Positions 53,022 through 61,793 of a DNA stretch of 64,000 nucleotides are shown in pieces. The notes under the pieces were generated by a model. The model was not told where the DNA came from. It ran no database searches and saw only the letters and a program-made list of their open reading frames with translations. The stretch spans positions 1 through 64,000 of the forward strand of contig CAZPWJ010000010.1 of NCBI GenBank assembly GCA_964590195.1, given 5' to 3'. The DNA comes from GCA-2731375 sp964590195 (GTDB lineage Bacteria > Pseudomonadota > Alphaproteobacteria > GCA-2731375). Within the stretch, counting starts at the first letter, position 1. The number at the start of each line of letters is the position of its first letter. A program made the translations under genes and the position numbers.

Positions 53022-53492
53022 CTAAGCGCCGGCAAGACTTTCCACCGCTTCCTTTATCTTCTTGTATCCCGTGCAGCGGCAGAGATTACCGTTCAGATGA
53101 TGGGAAATTTCCTCCTGGCTGGGATTTGGCTTGGCCTTTAACAGCGCCTTGGTGGCCAGGATGAAGCCCGGCGTGCAAAAGCCGCATTGCAGGGCGCCAT
53201 GCCTGATGAATGCTTCCTGTACTGGATCCAGGTTCTCTGGATCGCCAACCCCTTCGATGGTGAGAACCGATGCGCCATCCACATCGACGGCCAACATGGT
53301 GCAACTGCTCACGGGCCGGTCATCGACCAGGACCGTGCAGGCGCCGCAGACCTCCATATCGCAAGACCGCTTAACCCCATGCAGGGCGAACGTCTCCCGC
53401 AACATATCGATCAGCAAGATGTGCCCTTCCACCCGCGCCTCGGCGGGCTCGTTGTTCAGGGTAAAGGTGATCGTGTGCATATCCAGTGTCAT
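53022..53492 (-). CDS. Molybdenum hydroxylase small subunit, two [2Fe-2S] (CoxS type)
   Basis: 156 residues. The plant-type cluster ligands are in CDMEVCGACTVLVDD with a further Cys, and the second cluster in LQCGFCTPGFI and NLCRCTGYKKI. ATG at 53492 overlaps the medium subunit stop by 4 bp. It passes electrons from the large subunit to FAD. Confidence 0.9.
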   Translation of the reverse strand: MTLDMHTITFTLNNEPAEARVEGHILLIDMLRETFALHGVKRSCDMEVCGACTVLVDDRPVSSCTMLAVDVDGASVLTIEGVGDPENLDPVQEAFIRHGALQCGFCTPGFILATKALLKAKPNPSQEEISHHLNGNLCRCTGYKKIKEAVESLAGA

Positions 53493-54355
53493 GGCGTGAG
53501 CTCCCTGCCGGACGCTCTCGCGGCGGCGGTGATGGTGCGTAATGTGACGACCGACGCCACATGACATCTGTAGTCGGCGCTGGCGTGCTCGTCGTCCGCC
53601 ACATCGAACTTGGCAATATCCGAGTCAACGGCCTGTTTGAGACTGCCGCCATCCAATGTGCCGGTCGAGGCAAATATGTGATCTTCGGTCGCTGTAAGAG
53701 CGACAGGGCGTTCGGCGAGGCAACCCAGCCAAATCCGTGGTCGCGAATTCAACTCGGTCGGAATTGAAGCTGCTGCGCCAACAAGCGAACGGTGCCCGTT
53801 CAACAGTCGCTCATAGGCTGCCGCCTGGCCGCCCGGTGGAATTTCGATTTGCAGCAGGATTTCATCCTCGGCCCGTTCCGTCTCAAGCGCTCCCGTCACG
53901 AATTGATCGGCGGCTACCGTACGCCGGCCCTGGGCCGATACCAGATGAAGCTTGGCATTGAGCGCGGCGAGCAGGGTTGGTGGATCGGCGGTCGGCTCGG
54001 CGAAGCACAAGTTGCCGCCAAGCGTCCCCGAGGACCGGACGCGCGGGTTGGCGATCGAGCCGCAGAGTTTCGCCAACGCCGGCGCCGCCTGGCCGACATC
54101 CGAATTGGCGGCGATTGCCGCATGGGTTGCCATGGCGCCGATAAAAAGCGTCCCCTCACGCAGGGCGATTTCACGAAGTTTCGGTATTCGTTTGAGATCA
54201 ACCAGAAAATCGTACTCGGTAAGGCGCATCTTGAGCAGCAACAGCAACTCGGTGCCGCCGGCATAGGGCGCCGCCCCGTCACCACGCTCCGCCAATTCAG
54301 CAAGGGCCGCATCAAGCGTTTCCGGCCGCAGGTATCTGAAAGGTTTAGGAAGCAT
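53489..54355 (-). CDS. Molybdenum hydroxylase FAD subunit (CoxM type)
   Basis: 288 residues with FAD motifs PYAGGTELLLLLK near residue 32 and TLGGNLCFAEPTADPPTLLA near 110, matching CoxM/XdhB. It overlaps the large subunit gene by 11 bp and the small subunit gene by 4 bp, so all three are coupled. Confidence 0.9.
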   Translation of the reverse strand: MLPKPFRYLRPETLDAALAELAERGDGAAPYAGGTELLLLLKMRLTEYDFLVDLKRIPKLREIALREGTLFIGAMATHAAIAANSDVGQAAPALAKLCGSIANPRVRSSGTLGGNLCFAEPTADPPTLLAALNAKLHLVSAQGRRTVAADQFVTGALETERAEDEILLQIEIPPGGQAAAYERLLNGHRSLVGAAASIPTELNSRPRIWLGCLAERPVALTATEDHIFASTGTLDGGSLKQAVDSDIAKFDVADDEHASADYRCHVASVVTLRTITAAARASGRELTP

Positions 54356-56615
54356 CGCCCTGCCTCATCCTGAGTTCGCGCCAGATGCTTTCCGCCGACA
54401 TCGGCAGGTGACGGATACGGATGCCGTATTTTCGCGCAAGCGCATTCGCCAGGGCGGGTGCGACCGGCAGGATGCCCCCTTCGCCCATACCTTTTGCCCC
54501 CGACGGCCCCGGCCCGTCTTCGTTCTCGATCAAAACCGTGTGCGCTTCCTCGGCGATGTCCGTGAGCGTCGGTATATGGTAGGCGATGGGCGTGGCGTTT
54601 ACAGGCTGACCATTTTCAAACTTCAGCTGTTCGTGCAGTGCATGGCCAAGGCCCTGTACAGAGGCGCCTTCCTCCTGGCCTTCCGCGCCGATGGGATTTA
54701 ACGCCTTGCCGATGTCCGCGACACCGACGTATTTCTGCACGCGCACCTGACCCGTCTGTTCATCAAGTTCGACGTCGCAAATACCAACAGCGGTTTCCCA
54801 GAAAAGGGGCGCTTGTTTGAAGCTTCCCTGGTCCCGCGTCGGCAAAACCATGGCACGGCCCACGACCTCGCCGGAATCGATGCCAAAGGCGGAATGGTAC
54901 AATTCCGCGAACGGTAACATCTCATCGCCGTGAGCGACGCCGCCGGGCACCAGCTCGATATCATTCGGATGACCGTCGAACACGCCCGCCGCCAAGTCTA
55001 GAATCTGCCCGCGGGCATCTTTCGCCGCGTCTTCCACGGCCAGTCCCATGATCACCGTTGAGCGGCTGGCCCCGGTACCCCAATCGAAAGGGGTCGAGGC
55101 CGTATCCGGGTTGGTCACCTGAATGGTAGCGGGATCCTGATTCAAGATGCGGCCCGCGACAGTTCGCAGAACACCCCGCACGCCCTGGCCGATTTCCACG
55201 CTGTTGGAAGAGATGACGATGGAACCGTCCGCCAGGACCCTAATTAAAGCGCCCCCCAGGGGTAGGATTCCAGGGTCCGTCGCGGCAACCGCAAGGCCCA
55301 TGCCGTGGCCGCCCAGCGCCTCCATCGCGGCGCTTGCCTGTGTCAGCATGTCGGCGAAATCCACATCAAGCGGGCGCAATTTCCCCAATATCGAGCCGCC
55401 GCGCGGAACAAGGTTCCGGCGCCTGAATTCGATGGGATCAATGGCCAATTCGGCGGCGATCTCGTCCATTTGAGACTCCGTCGCCCAGACGGCCTGGGGA
55501 CCCCCGATGGAGCGGAAAGCGGCGCCCGGCACCGTATTGGTATAAACGGCGCTGGCTTCCAGTTCGAGGTTGCCGATGGCGTAAGGTCCGATGGCGCGAT
55601 GCGCCGATTTGATCGTCACGGCCGGGCCGGTATCGGCATAGGCGCCGCCATCGGTCAAAATCGTGACCTTTTTCGATAAGATCATGCCGTCGTCGTCAAC
55701 GGCGGTGCGCAGGGTGACGCTGGCGCCAAGCCGCCGGCAAGTGAGCATGGGTTCATCAAAAGAGAAAACCACCTTGACCGCGCGCCCGGCCTTGCGCGCC
55801 GCCGCCGCGACCAATGGTTCGATCTTCACCGATGCCTTGCCGCCGAAACCGCCACCAACGTAGGGAACAGTGACCCGGACGCTGGAGAGATCGAGGCCAA
55901 AAACCCTAGATAATACCTTCTGCACCGCTGTGGGCGATTGGGCGCCGGACCAGACCGTCAGCTCGCCGTTTTCAAAGCGGGCAATGGCGCAATAGGGTTC
56001 AAGCGCGAAGTGAGAGATGCCGGGAAAACTGTATGTATGTTCAAAGATGTGCGTGGCCTGGCCTTCGGCGGCGGCGACATCGCCCTCGGCGTGGCTGTAT
56101 CTCTGAAAGATGTTGCTGCCCCGCACCGGTTGCGCTTGGCCGGTGAAATAGAAATCGGCGATCGGTTCAAGATCCTCGTGGATCAGCGGCGCGTCCGCGG
56201 CCATGGCGGCGGCGGCCGTGTCGACAAAGGGCAGGACCTCGTAATCCACGTCGATCAGGTCGAGGGCCGCCTCGGCAATGCCCGGCGTCTCCGCGACGAC
56301 GACCGCCACCGGTTCACCGACATAGCGCACCTTGTCGAGGGCAATGACGGGACGGTCATTGAAGTAGAGGCCCCAGGTCTCCTGTTTGACCAAATCCGGC
56401 AGGTCCGCGCCGGTCAAAACCGTGACAACGCCATCCAGGGCAAGCGCGGCGGTGCTGTCGATATTGGCGATCCGGGCATGCGGGACGGAGCTTCGCAAAA
56501 CACGGCCATGCGCCATGCCCTCGATGATCACATCGGTCGCATAAACAGCCCGCCCCGTGACTTTTTCAATCAGGTCGGGCCGTAAAGCCAGATCTCCATC
56601 CGCGGGGGCGCTCAT
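54345..56615 (-). CDS. Molybdenum hydroxylase large subunit (xanthine dehydrogenase family)
   Basis: 756 residues. The molybdopterin-cytosine-dinucleotide binding motif is GGGFGGKASVKIEPLVAAAA, and the active-site glutamate is in GAKGMGEGGILPVAPALANA. The loop of true CO dehydrogenase (VAYRCSFR) is absent; AFRSIGGPQAVWATES stands there, so it is not a CO dehydrogenase. Substrates of the class are N-heterocycles and aldehydes. It heads the hydroxylase trio and lies 91 bp after the TPP enzyme gene. Confidence 0.88.
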   Translation of the reverse strand: MSAPADGDLALRPDLIEKVTGRAVYATDVIIEGMAHGRVLRSSVPHARIANIDSTAALALDGVVTVLTGADLPDLVKQETWGLYFNDRPVIALDKVRYVGEPVAVVVAETPGIAEAALDLIDVDYEVLPFVDTAAAAMAADAPLIHEDLEPIADFYFTGQAQPVRGSNIFQRYSHAEGDVAAAEGQATHIFEHTYSFPGISHFALEPYCAIARFENGELTVWSGAQSPTAVQKVLSRVFGLDLSSVRVTVPYVGGGFGGKASVKIEPLVAAAARKAGRAVKVVFSFDEPMLTCRRLGASVTLRTAVDDDGMILSKKVTILTDGGAYADTGPAVTIKSAHRAIGPYAIGNLELEASAVYTNTVPGAAFRSIGGPQAVWATESQMDEIAAELAIDPIEFRRRNLVPRGGSILGKLRPLDVDFADMLTQASAAMEALGGHGMGLAVAATDPGILPLGGALIRVLADGSIVISSNSVEIGQGVRGVLRTVAGRILNQDPATIQVTNPDTASTPFDWGTGASRSTVIMGLAVEDAAKDARGQILDLAAGVFDGHPNDIELVPGGVAHGDEMLPFAELYHSAFGIDSGEVVGRAMVLPTRDQGSFKQAPLFWETAVGICDVELDEQTGQVRVQKYVGVADIGKALNPIGAEGQEEGASVQGLGHALHEQLKFENGQPVNATPIAYHIPTLTDIAEEAHTVLIENEDGPGPSGAKGMGEGGILPVAPALANALARKYGIRIRHLPMSAESIWRELRMRQGDAS

Positions 56616-56706
56616 GTCTCACTTCCAATTAAAATACTAGGCCGGCATCAAGGCGCCGGTCCAATCATGGCTTGAACCGAACGCCGATAATCATAGCCCA
56701 ATAACT

Positions 56707-58353
56707 TCAGCCGGCACCGCGAATAATAAATTCCCACGGCGGCACCTCGTCCTTGAGGTCAAGCGTTACCTCGATCAGCGCCGGCGCGTTATCGGCCAGG
56801 GCCTTTTCCAGGACCGGTTTCAATGTGGCGGGGCTGTCGGCCCGATAGCCGGCAACGCCGTAGCTCTCCGCCAGGGCGGCATAGCTGGGATGGGGCAGTT
56901 CCGAGGCGATGGTCCGGCCCTCGAAACGGGTTTGCTGGTCGCGCTTGACGTTGCCCAGGGCGCCGTTGTTGAAAAGGATCACGGTTAGGCCGATCTGGTG
57001 CTGGGCCATGGTCGCCAGTTCCTGAATGGCGAAGTTAAAGCCGGCATCGCCGACCACCGCCACCACGGGTTTGTCCGGATAGGCCACCTTGGCGCCCAGG
57101 GCGGTCGGAAAGGCATAGCCCAGATTTCCCTGATAGCCGGAGGTGATGTAGCTGCGCGGCTCGTAAACCGGAAAGGCGAAGTACGAGGTAAAGCCGCTCT
57201 GACAGATGTCCTTCACGAAAATGCCGTCGCGGGGCAAAATCGAGCGGATGATGTCGAGATAGGCCACGTGCGGCTGCACCTTCTCGATCCTGGCGCGGGC
57301 GGCGGCCTTGGCCTCGGCGATGCGGTCTCGGGCATTGGCGGTGCGTGAATAGGTCTTGGCGGCGGCTTCGGCCAAGGCACGAGCGCCGTCGGCGGCGTCG
57401 GCGACGATGCCCACATCGGGTTTCAGACGCAGCAATTCCACCGGGTCAATCTCGATACGGATCAACTTGGGCCCCGCCGGGCGGTCATCGGCCCGCATCA
57501 TGCCGGTCCAGCGCAGATATTGCAGCTCGCAACGCGAACCAATGCCGATCAACAGATCGGTATCCTGCCACAGCTCCCAGGCGGCTTCGGTGGAGACGCC
57601 AAGCGCGTGATCTTCCGAGACCACACCACGGCCACTACGCAACGCGGTCACCGGCGCATCGAGAATTTCAGCCAGCGCCAAGACCTCCGCGCTGGCATGC
57701 TGGGCCCCACCGCCGCACATGATCATCGGCCGCTTGGCGCCCTGCAAAAGTTTGCCGGCATCCTCGATAGCGTCCGGGTCGATTTCCGGGCCAACGGGCG
57801 CTGCCGGAACCTCCGGCATGTTGACCAGGGCGGTGGCGGCCATGGTGTCCCAGCACATTTCCACGGCCACCGGCCCCGGCTTGCCCGAGAGCATCTGGCG
57901 GAAGCCTTCATCAATCACCGCCGGGGCGTCCTGGGGCCGCTCGGCGCGGTCGGCCCATTTGATAAAGCTGCGCAGGGTGGCTAATTGATCGGGCAATTCA
58001 TGCAAATGCCCCCGGCCCTTGCCCAGAAAATCCGAAGGCACATCGCCAGTCAGGCACATCACGGGCGCCGAACCGGCCACGGCGGTGCACAATGCCGCAC
58101 CCGTGTTGAGCACTCCCGGCCCGGGCACAACGGTAAAAATTCCAGGCCGGGCCGAAGCCTTGGCATAGCCATAGGCCATATATGCGGAGCCCTGCTCGTG
58201 CCGGGAGTTGACCATGCGGACCTGGTTGCCGGCCCGCTGCAGGGCATCCATGATCGGATAGGTTTGCACACCTGGCAGTCCAAACACGGTATCGACACCA
58301 TGGCGGAGCACCGCCTGTACCATGGCGTCGCCGCCACTCATACGTTCACTCAT
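56707..58353 (-). CDS. Thiamine diphosphate-dependent enzyme, acetolactate synthase-like
   Basis: 548 residues. N-terminal domain with active glutamate in NSRHEQGSAYMAYGYAKAS, central Rossmann-like domain, and C-terminal TPP site GDAGFNFAIQELATMAQHQI with NN in ILFNNGALGN. The Glu is present, so it is not glyoxylate carboligase, which has Val there. It may be an acetolactate synthase or a benzoylformate-decarboxylase-like enzyme. ATG at 58353 with AAGGAAGG upstream. It lies 29 bp after ureidoglycolate lyase. Confidence 0.75.
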   Translation of the reverse strand: MSERMSGGDAMVQAVLRHGVDTVFGLPGVQTYPIMDALQRAGNQVRMVNSRHEQGSAYMAYGYAKASARPGIFTVVPGPGVLNTGAALCTAVAGSAPVMCLTGDVPSDFLGKGRGHLHELPDQLATLRSFIKWADRAERPQDAPAVIDEGFRQMLSGKPGPVAVEMCWDTMAATALVNMPEVPAAPVGPEIDPDAIEDAGKLLQGAKRPMIMCGGGAQHASAEVLALAEILDAPVTALRSGRGVVSEDHALGVSTEAAWELWQDTDLLIGIGSRCELQYLRWTGMMRADDRPAGPKLIRIEIDPVELLRLKPDVGIVADAADGARALAEAAAKTYSRTANARDRIAEAKAAARARIEKVQPHVAYLDIIRSILPRDGIFVKDICQSGFTSYFAFPVYEPRSYITSGYQGNLGYAFPTALGAKVAYPDKPVVAVVGDAGFNFAIQELATMAQHQIGLTVILFNNGALGNVKRDQQTRFEGRTIASELPHPSYAALAESYGVAGYRADSPATLKPVLEKALADNAPALIEVTLDLKDEVPPWEFIIRGAG

Positions 58354-58382
58354 CAACCGGGCCTTCCTTAGGCGGACGTGTT

Positions 58383-58865
58383 CTAGACAATCTCAAGCAG
58401 ATACGGCTGTTCCAGGGTGTGCCAATCCTCGTCCTGGGGGCCGCCGTCCATGTACATCAACAGAGCGAAGGTCGAGGGCCGGTCCAGACAGGTGAGGGGG
58501 AAGTGCCAGGTGCCCGCGTTGTAGTTTATGCCCACATGCCCCGGCACGATGAAGGCGCGCAGGGTTGCCATGTCGGGCGGGCCGTCCGCGCCCTGGGGCT
58601 TGGCGACAATCACCAGGTAACGGTCGCAATCCAGCGGCAGAAAGGCTTGCGAGGACAGGGGATGCCGCTCCATCTTGGTCACTTCGATGGGAAGTTGCGC
58701 CGGCGGTTGGGCCCGTGTCAGGCCAAGATCAATATCAAGGCCGGGCCGGCCGTTGAATATTTCGGCGGCATAGTCGCGGCGGCTATCGGCGCCGGGATCG
58801 GACAGCATCTGGCCATAGGGTGCAAAAGCGGCGTCTTCTATCGGATCAGCGGAAAGTTTGAGCAT
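58383..58865 (-). CDS. allA: Ureidoglycolate lyase
   Basis: 160 residues with the AllA pattern: MERHPLSSQAFLPLDCDRYL and GINYNAGTWHFPLTCL. It splits ureidoglycolate to glyoxylate and urea. The family normally accompanies allantoin or purine catabolism; no allantoinase is in the window. It lies between the nitrile hydratase genes and the TPP enzyme with gaps of about 30 bp. Confidence 0.8.
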   Translation of the reverse strand: MLKLSADPIEDAAFAPYGQMLSDPGADSRRDYAAEIFNGRPGLDIDLGLTRAQPPAQLPIEVTKMERHPLSSQAFLPLDCDRYLVIVAKPQGADGPPDMATLRAFIVPGHVGINYNAGTWHFPLTCLDRPSTFALLMYMDGGPQDEDWHTLEQPYLLEIV

Positions 58866-58898
58866 GGTGCTCCTCGTACGGTCAGGATTTACGTCAGC

Positions 58899-59270
58899 TT
58901 AGGCGTCAGGCGGCAGGACAATCGGCTGCCCGTGGGGGGTGGCGTGGGCGGCACGGTCCCAGGCTTCCTTGCGCTCGGCCAGGGCATCGGCGGTGGTCAG
59001 GCCCTTTTCGGCAACCAGGGTTTCCAGCGCCTTCAGCCAGTGCAGAAAATAGGTATCACCCATATCCGGATCGCCCGCATCGACGGCGGCGGCAATTTCC
59101 GCGCCCAGGTGATCGGCCCATTCCGGCCAGGTGAAATGACCTTGTTCGTGCAGCCAGACGGTCATGGCGAATGCCTGGGCCTGCCAGGGCTCGTCGAAAA
59201 CCGGGCCGTCTTCGTCACGGGGCAGGGACGGCAGTTGTTCCTTTGTCGGCACGTTTACCTTTGCTGTCAT
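58899..59270 (-). CDS. Nitrile hydratase accessory/activator protein
   Basis: 123 residues, homologous to the C-terminal part of the nitrile hydratase beta fold: PVFDEPWQAQAFAMTVWLHE and ALAERKEAWDRAAHATPHGQ. Proteins of this type load cobalt into the alpha subunit. Its ATG overlaps the beta stop (ATGA). Confidence 0.8.
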   Translation of the reverse strand: MTAKVNVPTKEQLPSLPRDEDGPVFDEPWQAQAFAMTVWLHEQGHFTWPEWADHLGAEIAAAVDAGDPDMGDTYFLHWLKALETLVAEKGLTTADALAERKEAWDRAAHATPHGQPIVLPPDA

Positions 59271-59929
59271 CAGGCAAGCTCCAGATAATCGTCCCAGACA
59301 TCCAAATAGACGCTGTCCTTGGCGGAGGCGTCCTCGCCCCACAGCTCCCGCGCGGCAAACCGGACGCTGTAAAGATGCTGCGGCTTGTCTCCCGCGAAGA
59401 CGGAGCGGGTATCGGGAAAAACGAAAACGCCGTAGTCCTGGTCGATCACGCCAGTCCGGCCGCGGACATAGCGCGGCAGCCTGGTATGCCCCGTGGGATG
59501 GATGTTGCGGGCGCGCACCGTATCGCCGGCCTTGAAACTGGCCGCCACGTCCGCATCGGAGCGGGCCGATTTGGCGGCGCGCGCTCGGGTTACGATCTCG
59601 GCATGGCTCAACGGTTCGGATTTCTTCTCAATATTGCGCTGATCGGGGGGCGTTTCGATTTCTTCCCGGCTGACCATCTGGTGATGAACCAGGAGATCTT
59701 CCGTCCGGTACAGCCAACGCAGATAATAACTGGAAGCGAGATACAGGGCCGGGTCCATTTGCTCCAAGGCAAAACGCCCGCCATCGATATTCCATTTGCC
59801 CAGGGCCCCCAGGGCGGCATTCATGGCCCACATCCGGCCTTCCCATGGGGCATGAAAGACCGGCTCGTCCACTTCGATGGGGATGGGGCCGAAACCGTCC
59901 ATCCCGCCCATGTCATGGATGCCGTCCAT
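59270..59929 (-). CDS. Nitrile hydratase beta subunit
   Basis: 219 residues: MDGIHDMGGMDGFGPIP at the start is the family hallmark, followed by PVFHAPWEGRMWAMNAALGA, and the SH3-like end DTVRARNIHPTGHTRLPRYV. It pairs with the alpha subunit and hydrates nitriles to amides in the cytoplasm. It overlaps the alpha stop by one base and the activator start. Confidence 0.92.
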   Translation of the reverse strand: MDGIHDMGGMDGFGPIPIEVDEPVFHAPWEGRMWAMNAALGALGKWNIDGGRFALEQMDPALYLASSYYLRWLYRTEDLLVHHQMVSREEIETPPDQRNIEKKSEPLSHAEIVTRARAAKSARSDADVAASFKAGDTVRARNIHPTGHTRLPRYVRGRTGVIDQDYGVFVFPDTRSVFAGDKPQHLYSVRFAARELWGEDASAKDSVYLDVWDDYLELA

Positions 59930-60552
59930 CAGTCTTGCCCGCCCTGCAAGCGGTCGGTGCCGATCATGGAATTGCGCGTCACCAGATCGGCCAGGGCCTC
60001 TTCATCCAGGTCATCGGTGCCGACGGGGCGTTCGGGCAGGACCAGATAACGCACTTCCGAGGTGCTGTCCCAGACCCGCACTTCCACGTCATCGGGGATA
60101 TCCTGGCCGAATTCCCGCAACACCCCGCGTGGGTCCTTGACCGCGCGGGAGCGGTAGGGAAAGGACTTGTACCAGGCCGGCGGCAGCCCCAGCACGGGCC
60201 AGGGATAGCAGGAACAAAGCGTGCAGACGGTCATGTTGTGTATCTCGGCCGTATTCTCCAAGACCACCATGTCGGCGCCCTGGGTCGAGGCATAGCCGAG
60301 GGAATCTATGGCGGCGGTACCGTCGCGCAGCAGCCATTGCTTGAATTCCGGATCGACCCAGGCCCGCGCCACCACACGGGCGCCGTTGCGGGGGCCGACC
60401 TTATTTTCATAGGTATCGACGATGGCGTTCAGCGCCTGCGCGTCCACCAGGCCCTTGTCGGTCAGCAGGGATTCCAGCGCGCGGACGCGCAGATCCGTAT
60501 CGGAAAGATGGGAATGTTCCGGGTGCTCGTCATGATCCTGTTCAGCCGCCAT
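59929..60552 (-). CDS. Nitrile hydratase alpha subunit, cobalt type
   Basis: 207 residues with the metal-site motif VCTLCSCYPW: Cys110, Cys113, Ser114, Cys115. Thr in VCTLCSC (rather than Ser) marks the cobalt type. The site needs oxidation of two cysteines. ATG at 60552 is preceded by GGAGA inside a tandem repeat (60556-60598). It heads alpha-beta-activator. Confidence 0.93.
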   Translation of the reverse strand: MAAEQDHDEHPEHSHLSDTDLRVRALESLLTDKGLVDAQALNAIVDTYENKVGPRNGARVVARAWVDPEFKQWLLRDGTAAIDSLGYASTQGADMVVLENTAEIHNMTVCTLCSCYPWPVLGLPPAWYKSFPYRSRAVKDPRGVLREFGQDIPDDVEVRVWDSTSEVRYLVLPERPVGTDDLDEEALADLVTRNSMIGTDRLQGGQD

Positions 60553-60555
60553 TAT

Positions 60556-60598
60556 CTATTCTCCATCAAACTATTGGCATCAAGCTATTGGCATCAAG
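60556..60598. repeat. Three tandem units before nitrile hydratase
   Basis: CTATTGGCATCAAG occurs twice back to back (60571-60584, 60585-60598), and a diverged third unit CTATTCTCCATCAAA abuts at 60556-60570. The third carries the ribosome site of the alpha gene; the outer one overlaps the stop of the DUF3126 gene. Confidence 0.7.
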
Positions 60599-60812
60599 CA
60601 ACGGGGGGAAGGTCTTCTTCCAGGATCGACATGTTGAGGGCGAAGGATATCTCGCCTTCGTCATCATCGCGGTGCAGCACGCCGATGAACTCGCCCGCGA
60701 TGGAAACTTCCACCGGCGCGCCGGGACGTATGGGCGGGCTGATGGCGATCCGCTCGTTGCCGAATATGCGGCGTAGATAACTTTGAACCCTGGCGATCTC
60801 GTTTGCGGTCAT
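60594..60812 (-). CDS. DUF3126 family protein
   Basis: 72 residues: TANEIARVQSYLRRIFGNER, then RPGAPVEVSIAGEFIGVLHR and DEGEISFALNMSILEEDL, matching a short alphaproteobacterial family of unknown function. ATG at 60812 is chosen over a longer frame to 61040 that runs into the next gene region. It is just upstream of nitrile hydratase on the same strand and probably cotranscribed, though it is a common housekeeping-like family. Confidence 0.75.
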   Translation of the reverse strand: MTANEIARVQSYLRRIFGNERIAISPPIRPGAPVEVSIAGEFIGVLHRDDDEGEISFALNMSILEEDLPPVA

Positions 60813-60945
60813 GGCGCGGCTCCCTATCTTTGTTAACGCTGTATACCAGCGAATTGCGCCCCAGGAAACAATTGTGGGAAACTGGGCAGGGGGCAATGGA
60901 CGTGCTCTAATCACCCGCAAGGCAAAAAATAATGGAGCTGGGGAT

Positions 60946-61779
60946 ATGCCGGAGCTGGAAGGAAAGGTCACGCTGATCACCGGCGGGGCCAGCGGGATAG
61001 GTGAAAGCGCCGCCCGCCTGTTCGTGGCCGAGGGCGCCAAGGTGGTGATCGCCGATATGCAGCAGGAACGCGGGGCAGCCCTGGCCGAGGAACTGGGCGA
61101 GGCGGCTGTCTTTCAACAGGTAGAAGTGCGCCAGGAGGCGGAGGTCAAGGCCGCCGTGGATTTGGCCGTCGATACCTGGGGCCGCCTGGACTGCATGTTC
61201 AACAACGCCGGTTTCGGTGGCGTGCTGGGGCCCATCGAGGATATTCCGGCGGATGATTTCGATCTGACCATGGATGTATTGGTGCGTGGTGTCTTCCTGG
61301 GCATGAAACATGCCGTGCCGGTGATGAAAAAGCAGGGCGGGGGCAGCATCATCAACACGGGCAGCATCGCCGGTGTTAGCGCCGGGCGCGGCCCGATCAT
61401 CTATTCCGCGGCCAAGGCGGCGGTGGTGCACCTTTCCAAGGTTACGGCCATGGAACTGGGCGAGCATTTCGTCCGCGTCAACTGCCTCTGTCCCGGCTAT
61501 ATCGCGACGCCGTTGTCAGCCAATACCGTGGGCCGGCCCGATGAACTGATCGAAAAAAGCCATCATACCTATGCCGTGCGCCAGCCGATCCCCAGGACCG
61601 GCATGCCCGATGACATTGCCCAGATGGCCATGTTCCTGGCCTCCGACCGTTCCAGCTTTGTCACCGGTCAGGCCATCGTCGTTGACGGCGGGGCCGCCAC
61701 CGGGGTGATGTGGTCGGACCAGAAGGATGTCTACAAAACCTATCATCCGATCCGGGTCTATAACCCGGATGCAAGCTAA
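60946..61779 (+). CDS. Short-chain dehydrogenase/reductase
   Basis: 277 residues, classical SDR: LITGGASGIGESAARLFVAE, MFNNAGFGG, Ser in INTGSIAGVSAGRG, YSAAKAAVVHLSK, and VNCLCPGYIATPLS. ATG at 60946 fits homology; a longer frame begins at 60811 in the divergent promoter region. NAD-dependent with unknown alcohol. It begins an operon with aspartate dehydrogenase and an LLM enzyme. Confidence 0.88.
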   Translation: MPELEGKVTLITGGASGIGESAARLFVAEGAKVVIADMQQERGAALAEELGEAAVFQQVEVRQEAEVKAAVDLAVDTWGRLDCMFNNAGFGGVLGPIEDIPADDFDLTMDVLVRGVFLGMKHAVPVMKKQGGGSIINTGSIAGVSAGRGPIIYSAAKAAVVHLSKVTAMELGEHFVRVNCLCPGYIATPLSANTVGRPDELIEKSHHTYAVRQPIPRTGMPDDIAQMAMFLASDRSSFVTGQAIVVDGGAATGVMWSDQKDVYKTYHPIRVYNPDAS

Positions 61780-61793
61780 GTCGGGATACGGAT

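Noticed and set aside
56707..58353. Glyoxylate carboligase beside ureidoglycolate lyase
   Set aside because: The TPP enzyme has the active glutamate (RHEQG), which glyoxylate carboligase replaces with valine.
60837..60851. CGCTG-TATAC-CAGCG inverted repeat between DUF3126 and SDR genes
   Set aside because: Only 5-bp arms; too short to claim as an operator without conservation data.
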